From: Methylomicrobium lacus_A
GTDB taxonomy: Bacteria > Pseudomonadota > Gammaproteobacteria > Methylococcales > Methylomonadaceae
Length of the DNA stretch: 64,000 bases
Direction of reading: 5' to 3'
NCBI RefSeq assembly: GCF_041897535.1
Contig: NZ_CP169217.1
Location: forward strand, 372,001-436,000
Positions 44,328 to 53,856 of this stretch are shown here, in pieces. Made by a program: the position numbers and the translations under genes. Under the pieces are notes generated by a model that was given only the letters and a program-made list of their open reading frames with translations, had not been told where the DNA came from and made no database searches. The first letter of the stretch is position 1, and each line of letters begins with the position of its first letter.

Positions 44328-44336
44328 AAACCACAA

Positions 44337-44376
44337 GGTTCAAGGCAGACGCATGATGATCCCGGCGCCTTGAACC
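44337..44376. terminator. Perfect 10-bp hairpin between yhbY and greA
   Basis: GGTTCAAGGC (44337-44346) and GCCTTGAACC (44367-44376) pair perfectly around a 20-base loop between convergent genes. The same GGTTCAAGG motif occurs in the carA-carB spacer, so it may be a repeat family. Confidence 0.6.
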
Positions 44377-44388
44377 CTGTCTTCGCAC

Positions 44389-44868
44389 TTAAATATACTC
44401 GACCGAGATAATTTCGTATTCGACATTGCCGCTCGGCGCCTTCACCGTGACGACATCGCCGGTTTCCTTGCCGATCAACGCACGCGCAATCGGCGAACCG
44501 ATCGAGATGCGGCTCTCCTTGATATTCGCTTCGTCTTCGCCGACGATCTGGTAAGTCACCGTCTTGCCTGAATCCAGATCCTCGATCTCGACGGTCGCGC
44601 CGAACACGACCTTGCCGTTCGGGTCGAGCTTGGTCACGTCGATCACTTGCGCATTCGACAATTTCGCTTCGATTTCCTTGATGCGGCCTTCCGCGAAACT
44701 TTGCTGTTCGCGCGCCGCGTGGTATTCGGCGTTTTCCTTCAAGTCACCGTGTTCGCGCGCGGTCGCGATCGCCTGAATGATGCGCGGACGGGTCACCGTT
44801 TTCAGTTCTTCCAGTTCCGCGCGCAGTTTTTCCGCGCCTTTCACGGTAAGAGGTACTTTCGTAGTCAT
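44389..44868 (-). CDS. greA: Transcription elongation factor GreA
   Basis: A 159-residue factor that rescues backtracked RNA polymerase by stimulating transcript cleavage. The N-terminal coiled-coil hairpin carries the acidic tip GDLKENAEYHAAREQQ, and the C-terminal FKBP-like domain includes YQIVGEDEANIKESRISIG. It follows carB by 50 bases in the standard carA-carB-greA order. Confidence 0.97.
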   Translation of the reverse strand: MTTKVPLTVKGAEKLRAELEELKTVTRPRIIQAIATAREHGDLKENAEYHAAREQQSFAEGRIKEIEAKLSNAQVIDVTKLDPNGKVVFGATVEIEDLDSGKTVTYQIVGEDEANIKESRISIGSPIARALIGKETGDVVTVKAPSGNVEYEIISVEYI

Positions 44869-44918
44869 TTAATTTACAACTCCAATCACTTTAAACATTC
44901 CTTTTTGGGAATTCAAAC

Positions 44919-47900
44919 TTAGTGCGATTCCGCAACGCTTCGATGCAAATCCTGCAAGCAGTTCACACTGCCCGCATCCAGTTCGCCTAACGCATAGCAG
45001 GCCGCTTTCGCGCCGGCCATCGTGGTGTAATAGTTGACCCGGTGCTGCAAAGCTTCGCGGCGCATCGTGAACGAATCGGCGATCGCCTTCTTGCCCTCGG
45101 TGGTGTTGATGATCATCTGAATCTGGCCGTTTTTGATCATATCGACCGTATTCGGGCGGCCCTGATTCACCTTGTACACCACCTCGCAAGGAATGCCCGC
45201 CTCCTGCAACACCTTCGCGGTGCCGCCGGTCGCAACGATTTCGTATTTCTTATCGGTCAGCATGCGAGCAATCTCGGGCAATTTCGCTTTGTCCGCATCC
45301 CGGATGCTGATCAACACCTTGCCGCTGTGGTTCAGCTTGACGCCGGTCGCGCGCTGCGACTTCGCGAACGCCTCGCCGAAGGTCTTGCCGACCCCCATCA
45401 CCTCGCCGGTGGATTTCATTTCCGGCCCGAGCAGCGGATCGACGCCGGGGAATTTCACGAACGGGAAGACCGCTTCCTTGACCGAGAAATAATCCGGGAT
45501 ACGCTCCTCGGTCACGCCCTGCTCGGCCAGCGATTTACCGACCATGCAGCGCGCGGCGATTTTGGCCAGCGGATAACCGGTCGCCTTCGACACGAACGGC
45601 GCGGTGCGCGAGGCGCGCGGATTGACTTCCAGCACATAGATGTCGGTGCCCTGAATCGCAAACTGCGTATTCATCAGGCCTCTGACGCCCAGGGCTTCGG
45701 CCATCGCCCGCACCTGCTCGCGCAGACGGTCCTGCAATTCCACCGGCAATTCATAAGGCGGCAAGGAACAGGCCGAGTCGCCCGAATGGATGCCGGCCTG
45801 CTCGATGTGTTCCATCAGGCCGCCGATCAGCACGTTCTCGCCGTCGTAGATCGCATCGACGTCCATCTCGACCGCATCGTCGAGGAAACGATCGAGCAAC
45901 ACCGGCGAATCGTTCGACACGCTGACCGCCTCTTTCATGTAGCGCTGCAGGCCTTCTTCGTTGAACACGATCTCCATCGCCCGGCCGCCCAATACATAGG
46001 AAGGCCGCACGACCAACGGATAACCCAGCTCCTTCGCCGCATTCAAGGCCTGCTCGACCGAGCGCGCGGTCGCATTCGGCGGCTGTTTCAGATCCAGGCG
46101 TTCGAGCAACTTCTGGAAGCGCTCGCGGTCTTCTGCCAAATCGATCGAATCGGGCGAAGTGCCGATGATCGGCACGCCGGCCGCTTCCAATGCACGCGCG
46201 AGTTTCAGCGGGGTCTGGCCGCCGTATTGCACGATCACGCCCTTCGGTTTCTCGATATGCACGATCTCGAGCACGTCTTCGAGCGTCAAGGGCTCGAAAT
46301 ACAGCCGATCGGAGGTGTCGAAGTCGGTCGAAACGGTTTCCGGGTTGCAGTTGACCATGATCGTCTCGTAGCCGTCTTCGCGCAGCGCCATCGCCGCGTG
46401 CACGCAGCAGTAGTCGAATTCGATGCCTTGCCCGATCCGGTTCGGACCGCCGCCGAGAATGATGATCTTTTCGCGGTCCGACACGCGCGCCTCGCATTCT
46501 TCCTCATAGGTCGAATAAAGGTAAGCCGTGTCGGACGAAAATTCGGCCGCGCACGAATCGATGCGCTTGAAGACCGGGCGCACGCCGAGTTTGTGACGGA
46601 CGTTGCGGACTTCGGATTCGGTCGCTCCGAGCAGTTTCGCCAGGCGTTGGTCCGAAAAACCCTTGCGCTTCAGCCTGAACAACTCGCCTTCTTTCAGCGT
46701 CGCCAACGTCTTGGTCGCCAGCGATTTTTCGGTCACGATCAAATCCTCGACCTGCGCCAGGAACCAAGGGTCGATCTTGCTGGCCTCATGCACGGCTTCG
46801 AGCGACATGCCGCTGCGGAACGCATCGGCGACGTAGCGCAGTCGGTCCGGGCCGGGATGGCGCAGTTCGCGCTGCATGTTTTCGGCTGCATCGACTTCCT
46901 GCATGTCGATGATTTCGTCGAGTCCGCTGATGCCGATTTCGAGGCCGCGCAAGGCTTTTTGCAGCGACTCCTGAAAGGTGCGACCGATCGCCATCACCTC
47001 GCCGACCGATTTCATCTGCGTGGTCAGACGGTCGTCGGCCTGCGGAAACTTTTCGAAGGTGAAGCGCGGCACCTTGGTAACTACGTAGTCGATCGTCGGC
47101 TCGAACGAGGCCGGAGTCTTGCCGCCGGTGATTTCGTTCTTCAGTTCGTCGAGCGTATAGCCGACCGCGAGTTTCGCGGCAACCTTCGCGATCGGGAAGC
47201 CGGTTGCTTTCGATGCCAGCGCGGACGAGCGCGACACGCGCGGGTTCATTTCGATCACGACCATGCGGCCGTCTTTCGGATTGATCGCGACCTGTACGTT
47301 CGAACCGCCGGTATCGACCCCGATTTCGCGGAGTACCGCCACCGCGACGTTACGCAAGATCTGATATTCCTTGTCGGTCAAGGTTTGCGCGGGCGCGACC
47401 GTGATCGAGTCGCCGGTGTGCACTCCCATCGGATCGAAGTTTTCGATCGAGCAGACGATGATGCAGTTGTCCTTCGAATCGCGCACGACCTCCATCTCGA
47501 ACTCTTTCCAGCCGAGCACCGATTCCTCGATCAACAGTTCGTTGGTCGGCGACAGATCGAGCCCGCGCTCGCAGATTTCGATGAATTCCTCGCGGTTATA
47601 GGCAATGCCGCCGCCGCTGCCGCCCATCGTGAACGACGGCCGGATGATCGTCGGATAGCCGACTTCCTGCTGCGCGGCGAGCGCTTCTTCGAGCGAGTGC
47701 GCGGTCTTCGACTTGGCGACCTCGAAACCGATCTTGCGCATCGCCTGATTGAACAGTTCGCGGTCCTCGGCCTTGTTGATCGCTTCCTTGCTCGCGCCGA
47801 TCATCTCGACGCCGTATTTTTCGAGCACGCCGTTCGCATCCAAAGCGAGCGCGCAGTTCAAGGCGGTCTGCCCGCCCATGGTCGGCAAGATCGCGTCCGG

Positions 47901-48146
47901 GCGTTCCTTTTCGATGATCTTCTCGACCGTCTGCCAGTCGATCGGCTCGATATAGATCGCATCGGCCATGTCCGGATCGGTCATGATCGTGGCCGGATTC
48001 GAATTGACCAGGATCACCCGGTAGCCTTCCTCGCGCAGCGCCTTGCAGGCCTGCGTGCCGGAATAATCGAACTCGCAGGCCTGGCCGATCACGATCGGGC
48101 CCGCGCCGAGTAATAAAATCGATTTGATGTCGGTTCTTTTTGGCAT
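44919..48146 (-). CDS. carB: Carbamoyl-phosphate synthase large subunit
   Basis: A 1075-residue synthetase subunit that makes carbamoyl phosphate from bicarbonate, ATP and ammonia channelled from CarA. Two homologous ATP-grasp halves are visible (SFTMGGSGGGIAYN near 170, SYVLGGRAMEIVFN near 710), then the C-terminal allosteric MGS-like domain. ATG at 48146 gives MPKRTDIKSILLLGAGPI, the family start. It lies 93 bases after carA, with an unusual folded spacer. Confidence 0.98.
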   Translation of the reverse strand: MPKRTDIKSILLLGAGPIVIGQACEFDYSGTQACKALREEGYRVILVNSNPATIMTDPDMADAIYIEPIDWQTVEKIIEKERPDAILPTMGGQTALNCALALDANGVLEKYGVEMIGASKEAINKAEDRELFNQAMRKIGFEVAKSKTAHSLEEALAAQQEVGYPTIIRPSFTMGGSGGGIAYNREEFIEICERGLDLSPTNELLIEESVLGWKEFEMEVVRDSKDNCIIVCSIENFDPMGVHTGDSITVAPAQTLTDKEYQILRNVAVAVLREIGVDTGGSNVQVAINPKDGRMVVIEMNPRVSRSSALASKATGFPIAKVAAKLAVGYTLDELKNEITGGKTPASFEPTIDYVVTKVPRFTFEKFPQADDRLTTQMKSVGEVMAIGRTFQESLQKALRGLEIGISGLDEIIDMQEVDAAENMQRELRHPGPDRLRYVADAFRSGMSLEAVHEASKIDPWFLAQVEDLIVTEKSLATKTLATLKEGELFRLKRKGFSDQRLAKLLGATESEVRNVRHKLGVRPVFKRIDSCAAEFSSDTAYLYSTYEEECEARVSDREKIIILGGGPNRIGQGIEFDYCCVHAAMALREDGYETIMVNCNPETVSTDFDTSDRLYFEPLTLEDVLEIVHIEKPKGVIVQYGGQTPLKLARALEAAGVPIIGTSPDSIDLAEDRERFQKLLERLDLKQPPNATARSVEQALNAAKELGYPLVVRPSYVLGGRAMEIVFNEEGLQRYMKEAVSVSNDSPVLLDRFLDDAVEMDVDAIYDGENVLIGGLMEHIEQAGIHSGDSACSLPPYELPVELQDRLREQVRAMAEALGVRGLMNTQFAIQGTDIYVLEVNPRASRTAPFVSKATGYPLAKIAARCMVGKSLAEQGVTEERIPDYFSVKEAVFPFVKFPGVDPLLGPEMKSTGEVMGVGKTFGEAFAKSQRATGVKLNHSGKVLISIRDADKAKLPEIARMLTDKKYEIVATGGTAKVLQEAGIPCEVVYKVNQGRPNTVDMIKNGQIQMIINTTEGKKAIADSFTMRREALQHRVNYYTTMAGAKAACYALGELDAGSVNCLQDLHRSVAESH

Positions 48147-48165
48147 GGTTTCAATATAGGTGCAG

Positions 48166-48221
48166 GGTTCAAGGCCCAAGGCGCGGGACTAAGAGATCAC
48201 TCTCCTTGAACCTTGCGCCTT
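48166..48221. repeat. Interleaved inverted repeats in the carA-carB spacer
   Basis: GGTTCAAGG (48166-48174) complements CCTTGAACC (48204-48212), while AAGGCGC (48178-48184) complements GCGCCTT (48215-48221). The order is A-B-A'-B', so the two helices form a pseudoknot or exclude each other. AGAG/CTCT can pair within the loop. Confidence 0.65.
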
Positions 48222-48239
48222 GTATCCTGAACCTCAAAA

Positions 48240-49361
48240 TCATTTATTCATTAATGCGATGAAAGCGTCGAACAACGACTCGACATCGTGCGGACCCGGA
48301 CTCGCTTCGGGATGGCCCTGGAAGCTGAACGCGGGACAATCGGTGCGTTCGATGCCTTGCAGACTGCCATCGAACAGCGAATGGAACGTCGGAATCACAT
48401 TGGCGGGCAGGCTGTCCTTGTTGACCGCGAAGCCGTGGTTCTGGCTGCTGATCATCACGCGCCCTGTCGCCTTCTCCTGCACCGGATGGTTCGCGCCGTG
48501 GTGGCCGAATTTCATCTTCTCGGTTTTCGCTCCGCTGGCCAGGGCCAATAATTGATGACCGAGGCAAATGCCGAATACCGGCGTTTGGGTTGCGAGAATT
48601 TTCTGGATCGCTTCGATCGCGTAGGTGCAAGGCTCCGGATCGCCGGGGCCGTTCGAGAGGAACACGCCGTCCGGCTTCATCGCCAGCACCGTCTCGGCAG
48701 GCGTCTCGGCCGGCACGACCGTGACGCGGCAGCCGCGATTGGCGAGCAGGCGCAGAATGTTGCGCTTGATGCCGAAGTCATAGGCGACCACATGCTTGGC
48801 CAGATGTTCGGCCTTTGTGTGCCCCTTGCCGAGTTGCCAGGTGTTTTCGGTCCATTCGTAAGTCTCGGTTGCCGACACGACCTTCGCCAGATCCATGCCC
48901 TTCAAGCCCGGAAAACCGTCGATCGCAGCTTTCGCGGTGTCGACATCGACCGTTTCGCCGGCAATGATCGCACCGCGCTGCGCGCCCTTGTCGCGAAGCA
49001 GTCGGGTCAGTTTGCGGGTGTCGATATCGGCGATCGCGACGACCTGATTGGCCTCAAGATATTGCCGCAAGGTCTGCTCGGAACGAAAATTGCTGGCCAG
49101 CACCGGCAAATCCCGGATGACCAGGCCGCTCGCGAACACGCGCGCAGACTCATCGTCTTCGCCGTTGCAGCCGGTATTGCCGATATGCGGGTAGGTCAAT
49201 GTCACGATTTGTTTGGCATAGGAAGGGTCGCTCAGGATTTCCTGATAACCGGTCATCGCAGTATTGAATACGACTTCACCTACCGAGCAGCCGTCGACGC
49301 CGATCGACACGCCATGAAATACTGTCCCATCCTCCAAAACCAATAAAGCGGGTCTAGTCAA
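48240..49361 (-). CDS. carA: Carbamoyl-phosphate synthase small subunit (glutaminase)
   Basis: A 373-residue subunit that hydrolyses glutamine and passes ammonia to CarB. The class I amidotransferase domain has nucleophile C266 in FGICLGHQ and the His/Glu pair in QGHPEASPG. TTG at 49361 is preferred: GAGGTG lies 6 bases upstream, the resulting start (TRPALLVLEDGTVF) matches CarA, and E. coli carA also uses TTG. An ATG at 49382 would absorb the ribosome-binding site. A hairpin with four T lies just upstream. Confidence 0.95.
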   Translation of the reverse strand: MTRPALLVLEDGTVFHGVSIGVDGCSVGEVVFNTAMTGYQEILSDPSYAKQIVTLTYPHIGNTGCNGEDDESARVFASGLVIRDLPVLASNFRSEQTLRQYLEANQVVAIADIDTRKLTRLLRDKGAQRGAIIAGETVDVDTAKAAIDGFPGLKGMDLAKVVSATETYEWTENTWQLGKGHTKAEHLAKHVVAYDFGIKRNILRLLANRGCRVTVVPAETPAETVLAMKPDGVFLSNGPGDPEPCTYAIEAIQKILATQTPVFGICLGHQLLALASGAKTEKMKFGHHGANHPVQEKATGRVMISSQNHGFAVNKDSLPANVIPTFHSLFDGSLQGIERTDCPAFSFQGHPEASPGPHDVESLFDAFIALMNK

Positions 49362-49384
49362 ACACGTCACCTCTAAATGCACAA

Positions 49385-49416
49385 AACGGGATGAATCCGT
49401 ACGAACGCATCCCGTT
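49385..49416 (-). promoter_or_regulatory. carA leader hairpin, possible attenuator
   Basis: AACGGGATG and CATCCCGTT form a perfect 9-bp stem with a 14-base loop, followed on the minus strand by four T, ending about 23 bases before the TTG start of carA. carAB operons are usually regulated by pyrimidines and arginine at the promoter; a leader hairpin could add attenuation. Confidence 0.5.
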
Positions 49417-49727
49417 ATAAAATTGAAATCGTGCCATTTTACTAAAAATCACAGGGCTTGGTCATTAACAATTTTTCCAAATGGACGTCTTAGCCCTATT
49501 GCCCCGAGGCTTTCTCGCGCCAAGCAGACCGAAACGTCTGCCGACGTTATATTGGGAGGGAAGCCGGCAGACGTGTATGAAAAATTGGCCGCAGGTAGGC
49601 GCCAACTTCAGGAGTTGATTCGGCAAGCAGAGCAAACAGCTTTATCGCTTGCCCGTCATTATGCTGGGAAGGCGGACAGATAAAGCGCTGCCCGCATTGA
49701 TTGACTGGCGCGTTTCAAGGCCAGAAA
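49417..49727. other. Intergenic region upstream of carA
   Basis: No supported gene. An 86-codon frame from a TTG at 49423 lacks a ribosome-binding site and family signals. ACGTCTGCCG (49534-49543) and CGGCAGACGT (49565-49574) form a 10-bp inverted repeat. The carA promoter should lie here on the minus strand. Confidence 0.5.
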
Positions 49728-50849
49728 TCATTTTCCGACCATGGCCGCTCCGAAAAAGCCCAGCACCTCGCCAATCGGATTGGCCACAGCGATCGTACTG
49801 CTGCCGGCGAATAACAGTCCCACGGCTCGGGGATTCGTAGTGACATCTTCCACCATCAGCGAACCCGAGTCGCCACTATCAAGGAATTTACTCAAATTAT
49901 TTCCTATCAGGATTTGACCTGTGAAGGTCTTAGTAAACGCGACACCGCCGGCGCACTCGCTATCATAGTCCACCGAAATCGTGGCGTTCAGACCGGAAAC
50001 CTTACTTCGGGTCAGTCCGGTGGTGCGGCCGCTCTTCTTGACCGCCTGGTTTATCGAGGCCGTAATGGTGGAGGCAGAGAGCGTGCCGATTTCGAGGATG
50101 GCGCCGTCGCTTCGAACCGCTCCTGAATCAGCCTGAGCGATCGCCGCATCGACATTGGCGTCGGGTAGGGAAGCGCTTCCCGCCAGCGCCGCCACATTCT
50201 GCGTTTTGTTTGCACTGCAGCTTGCATCAATCAGGCCGGGCTGGACAATGGCATCCCCATTGGTTGCAACGATGCTATTACCGCCAGGAACGATATCCGA
50301 CCGCAGCACATGGTAATTGCTGAGGATATATTTGTTGCCGCCTGTTTGTATCAAGGAGCCGAGCGTGCCGCCGCAGCAGTAGCCGTTCGCCTGATCATCC
50401 CCCCACCCGCCTGACGTACCGAGTTGAATAGGCAGACTCTGTTTCGCCTTGTGATCGACACGACTGCCGCCAAGAGGAAGATTTAATCCGGGTATCAACC
50501 GCACCATCGAACGAAAAGGTTCAGTGGCTTGAACCGACACCGGAACTCCTTTGATATACTCCGGAATAGCCCGCACAATGTCCGCTATGTTCGGGCGTCC
50601 AGAATTGACAAACACCAGCAAGGCGAGCTCTCCCAGAGGACTTAGACCCACCGCAGTGCCGAGGACACCGTCTGTCGCCATCAGCCCATCGGTCACCAAA
50701 TCCTGCACGGCGATAATTTCCTTTACCCTGGGATTGGCGGTCGTCAGCAGCGCATCCTGCCCTTTCGCGGATGCCGGCATCGGCACCGCCGCAGCGATCG
50801 CTGCGGCGGCCAATAACGCCGCTTTAAGCAAGCTATCTTTCGTTCTCAT
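49728..50849 (-). CDS. Secreted trypsin-like serine protease
   Basis: A 373-residue exported protein with a signal peptide (about 1-28, ending ASA). The chymotrypsin-fold triad can be placed at H180 (ILSNYHVL), D234 (DANVDAAIA) and S328 (LDSGDSGSLM). Cysteines in GYCCGG and ECAGG may form disulfides. GAGGAG lies 7 bases before the ATG at 50849. An N-terminal domain (30-120; VQDLVTDGLMATDGVLGTAV) precedes the protease fold and may be a propeptide. Substrate is unknown. It is flanked by carA and secA and has its own minus-strand promoter region. Confidence 0.85.
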   Translation of the reverse strand: MRTKDSLLKAALLAAAAIAAAVPMPASAKGQDALLTTANPRVKEIIAVQDLVTDGLMATDGVLGTAVGLSPLGELALLVFVNSGRPNIADIVRAIPEYIKGVPVSVQATEPFRSMVRLIPGLNLPLGGSRVDHKAKQSLPIQLGTSGGWGDDQANGYCCGGTLGSLIQTGGNKYILSNYHVLRSDIVPGGNSIVATNGDAIVQPGLIDASCSANKTQNVAALAGSASLPDANVDAAIAQADSGAVRSDGAILEIGTLSASTITASINQAVKKSGRTTGLTRSKVSGLNATISVDYDSECAGGVAFTKTFTGQILIGNNLSKFLDSGDSGSLMVEDVTTNPRAVGLLFAGSSTIAVANPIGEVLGFFGAAMVGK

Positions 50850-51022
50850 GGTATTTCTCCTCAAGGAGTATGGAAGGAATAGACTTCTCTTGATTTAATT
50901 ATTGAAGTCAAGAGACATCATATTACCAACGCATTACCATTCGGTTAAGAATCGATGAACGACAACGTATTCAGCGAAGCATAGACCGATTAAACTCCAT
51001 CAGAACAAAAATTCACGAAAGA

Positions 51023-53746
51023 TTAGCTCACCCTGCCATGGCACTGCTTATACTTCTTGCCTGACCCGCAAGGGCACAAATCATTCCGGCCGACCTTGTC
51101 GCCGTAACGGACGAACGGCTGTGCGGCCAGCGGATCGCTTTCGGCCTCTTCAGGCTCCAGCTCCGAGCCATCCAGAGCCGGCGCCTCGGCATGTTCGAAA
51201 TGCATTTCCTTCGGCGCCTGCGCCTGGCGTTGGGCGTCGATCGCCTGCACATCCTCTTCCTGTCTGACCTGCACCTTGCACAGTATCGTGATCACTTCGT
51301 ATTTGATGTGATCCAAAAGATGCGTGAACATTTCGAACGCTTCGCGCTTGTATTCCTGCTTCGGATCTTTTTGCGCGTAGCCGCGGAAATGGATGCCCTG
51401 GCGCAGGTAATCCATCGCCGCCAGATGCTCCTTCCAGCTGTTGTCCAGCACTTGCAACATCACCGATTTTTCGAAATGCTGCATGACGCCCTGAGTGATC
51501 TTCTTTTCCTTGTCCTTATGCGCCTGCTCCATCGCCTCGACGATGCGCGCGCGCAGCGACTCTTCCTGAAGCTTGCTGTCCTCGTCGAGCATTTTCTGAA
51601 TCTGAATCTCGACATGGAATTCCTGCTGGATATGCTCCTCGAGCCCGGCGATATCCCATTGCTCTTCCATCGAACGCGGCGGAATGTATTGGGTGATCAC
51701 ATTGTTGACCACGTCTTTCCGAATCGCGGTGATGATGTCGGAGATTTCGTCGGCCGCCATCAGCTCGTTGCGCTGCGAGTAAACGACTTTACGCTGATCG
51801 TTCGCGACATCGTCGTAAGCCAGGATTTCCTTACGGATGTCGAAGTTGCGCGCCTCGACCTTGCGCTGGGCGTTTTCGATCGCGCGGGTCACCCACGGAT
51901 GCTCGATCGCCTCGCCGTTGCCCATGCCGAGCTTCGCCATCAACGCCGCCACGCGGTCGGAAGCGAAGATACGCATCAGGTCGTCTTCGAGCGCCAGATA
52001 AAAGCGCGTGGAGCCCGGGTCACCCTGACGGCCGGAACGGCCTCTGAGCTGGTTGTCGATACGCCGCGATTCGTGGCGCTCCGAGCCGATCACATGCAGG
52101 CCGCCGCTCGCGATCACCTGATTGTGACGATCGAGCCAGGCGCCGCGCACATGCGCTTTTTCTTCGTCGCTCGCATCGGGCCCCAAGGCTTTCAGTTCGG
52201 CTTCCAGATTGCCGCCGAGCACGATGTCGGTGCCGCGGCCCGCCATGTTGGTCGCGATCGTGACCGCGCCGGGCTGGCCCGCCTGTTCGACGATATGCGC
52301 TTCGCGTTCGTGCTGTTTCGCATTCAGCACTTCATGCGGAATGCCCTGTTGTTTCAACAAGTTGGAAAGCAATTCGGAGTTTTCGATCGAGGTAGTGCCG
52401 ACCAGGACAGGCTGTTGGCGCTCGACGCAGCGCTTGATGTCTTCGGCGACCGCCTGATATTTTTCCGCGGCGGTCAAATACACCAGATCGCCCATGTCCT
52501 TGCGGATCAACGGCCGGTGCGTCGGAATCACGACCACTTCGAGACCGTAAATCTTGTTCAGCTCGAACGCTTCGGTGTCGGCGGTGCCGGTCATGCCGGA
52601 GAGCTTGTGATAGAGACGGAAATAATTCTGGAAGGTGATCGAGGCCAGCGTCTGGTTTTCGCTTTGAATCGGCACATGCTCCTTCGCCTCGACCGCCTGA
52701 TGCAGGCCTTCGGACCAGCGCCGGCCCGGCATGATGCGGCCGGTGAATTCGTCGACGATGATTACCTGATTGCTCTGCACGATGTAATGCACGTCCTTTT
52801 TGAACAGCGCATGGGCGCGCAGCGAAGCGCTCAAATAATGCATCAACCGGATGTTCGAGGCGTCGTAAAGGCTGCTGTCCTCGACCATCAGGCCGTGCTC
52901 GACCATCAAGCGCTCGACGCGTTCATGACCTTCCTCGGTCAGATGCACCTGCCGTGTTTTTTCATCGACAAAATAATCGCCGGGTTCGCCTTCCTTTTCC
53001 TGTTTGGTCAGATAAGGGATGATCGCATTGGCCTTGACGTAGATTTCGGAGCTTTCCTCGGAAGGCCCGGAAATGATCAACGGCGTCCGCGCCTCATCGA
53101 TCAGGATCGAATCGACTTCGTCGACGATCGCAAAATGCAGTTCGCGCTGTACCTTTTCTTCGAGACTGAACGCCATGTTATCGCGCAGATAATCGAAGCC
53201 GAATTCGTTGTTGGTGCCGTAGGTGATATCGCAGGAATACGAATGGCGGCGGGCGTCATAATCCATCTGACTGATGATCACGCCGGTGGTCATGCCCAGG
53301 AATTCGTACAGGCGCCCCATCCATTCGGCGTCGCGGCGCGCCAGGTAATCGTTCACGGTGACCACATGCACGCCGCGTCCCGGCAAGGCATTCAGATAAG
53401 CCGCCAAGGTCGCCATCAGGGTCTTGCCTTCACCGGTCTTCATTTCGGCGATCTTGCCGTCATGCAGGATCATACCGCCGATCAACTGCACGTCGTAATG
53501 ACGCATGCCGAACACCCGCTCCGAGGCCTCCCGAACCGTCGCGAAGGCTTCCGGAATCAGATTGTCGAGCTTTTCGCCCTGTGCAAGCCGGTCGCGAAAT
53601 TCCTGTGTTTTCGCCTTTAAGGCTTCATCGGACAGCTTTTTAAACTCATCAGACAAGACATTGATCTTCTTGACCAATTTTCTTTTCTTTTTAATCAGCC
53701 TGTCGTTTCGGCTCCCTACAACAAATTTGACCAGCTTACCCAGCAT
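51023..53746 (-). CDS. secA: Preprotein translocase ATPase SecA
   Basis: A 907-residue motor that drives proteins through SecYEG. ATG at 53746 gives MLGKLVKFVVGSRNDR, the family start. Walker A is in MKTGEGKTL, the DEAD-type motif in VDEVDSILIDEARTPL, and a C-terminal zinc finger in NDLCPCGSGKKYKQCHG. Its length agrees with E. coli SecA (901). Elsewhere secM often precedes secA; no such gene is seen here, only a 100-base leader. Confidence 0.97.
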   Translation of the reverse strand: MLGKLVKFVVGSRNDRLIKKKRKLVKKINVLSDEFKKLSDEALKAKTQEFRDRLAQGEKLDNLIPEAFATVREASERVFGMRHYDVQLIGGMILHDGKIAEMKTGEGKTLMATLAAYLNALPGRGVHVVTVNDYLARRDAEWMGRLYEFLGMTTGVIISQMDYDARRHSYSCDITYGTNNEFGFDYLRDNMAFSLEEKVQRELHFAIVDEVDSILIDEARTPLIISGPSEESSEIYVKANAIIPYLTKQEKEGEPGDYFVDEKTRQVHLTEEGHERVERLMVEHGLMVEDSSLYDASNIRLMHYLSASLRAHALFKKDVHYIVQSNQVIIVDEFTGRIMPGRRWSEGLHQAVEAKEHVPIQSENQTLASITFQNYFRLYHKLSGMTGTADTEAFELNKIYGLEVVVIPTHRPLIRKDMGDLVYLTAAEKYQAVAEDIKRCVERQQPVLVGTTSIENSELLSNLLKQQGIPHEVLNAKQHEREAHIVEQAGQPGAVTIATNMAGRGTDIVLGGNLEAELKALGPDASDEEKAHVRGAWLDRHNQVIASGGLHVIGSERHESRRIDNQLRGRSGRQGDPGSTRFYLALEDDLMRIFASDRVAALMAKLGMGNGEAIEHPWVTRAIENAQRKVEARNFDIRKEILAYDDVANDQRKVVYSQRNELMAADEISDIITAIRKDVVNNVITQYIPPRSMEEQWDIAGLEEHIQQEFHVEIQIQKMLDEDSKLQEESLRARIVEAMEQAHKDKEKKITQGVMQHFEKSVMLQVLDNSWKEHLAAMDYLRQGIHFRGYAQKDPKQEYKREAFEMFTHLLDHIKYEVITILCKVQVRQEEDVQAIDAQRQAQAPKEMHFEHAEAPALDGSELEPEEAESDPLAAQPFVRYGDKVGRNDLCPCGSGKKYKQCHGRVS

Positions 53747-53786
53747 GTTATTTCCGAAATTTAGTAATTGTGAATCAAAAACCCCG

Positions 53787-53792
53787 ATTATA
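53787..53792 (-). promoter_or_regulatory. Possible -10 element of secA
   Basis: TATAAT on the minus strand, 41 bases before the secA ATG, is a perfect sigma70 -10. No good -35 is seen 17 bases upstream. Confidence 0.35.
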
Positions 53793-53856
53793 ACCTTTTT
53801 GCCGTTTTTTTTATAGCGATAGGGTACCCATCGGCAACAGCGGCGATCGGCCTGCG

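Noticed and set aside
45042..48113. 1023-codon open frame opposite carB
   Set aside because: Antisense shadow of carB; the His/Asp/Arg-rich product has no family features.
49423..49683. Possible 86-residue gene upstream of carA
   Set aside because: TTG start without ribosome-binding site; overlaps the probable carA promoter; no recognisable domain.
51191..53620. 809-codon open frame opposite secA
   Set aside because: Antisense shadow of secA caused by codon bias.
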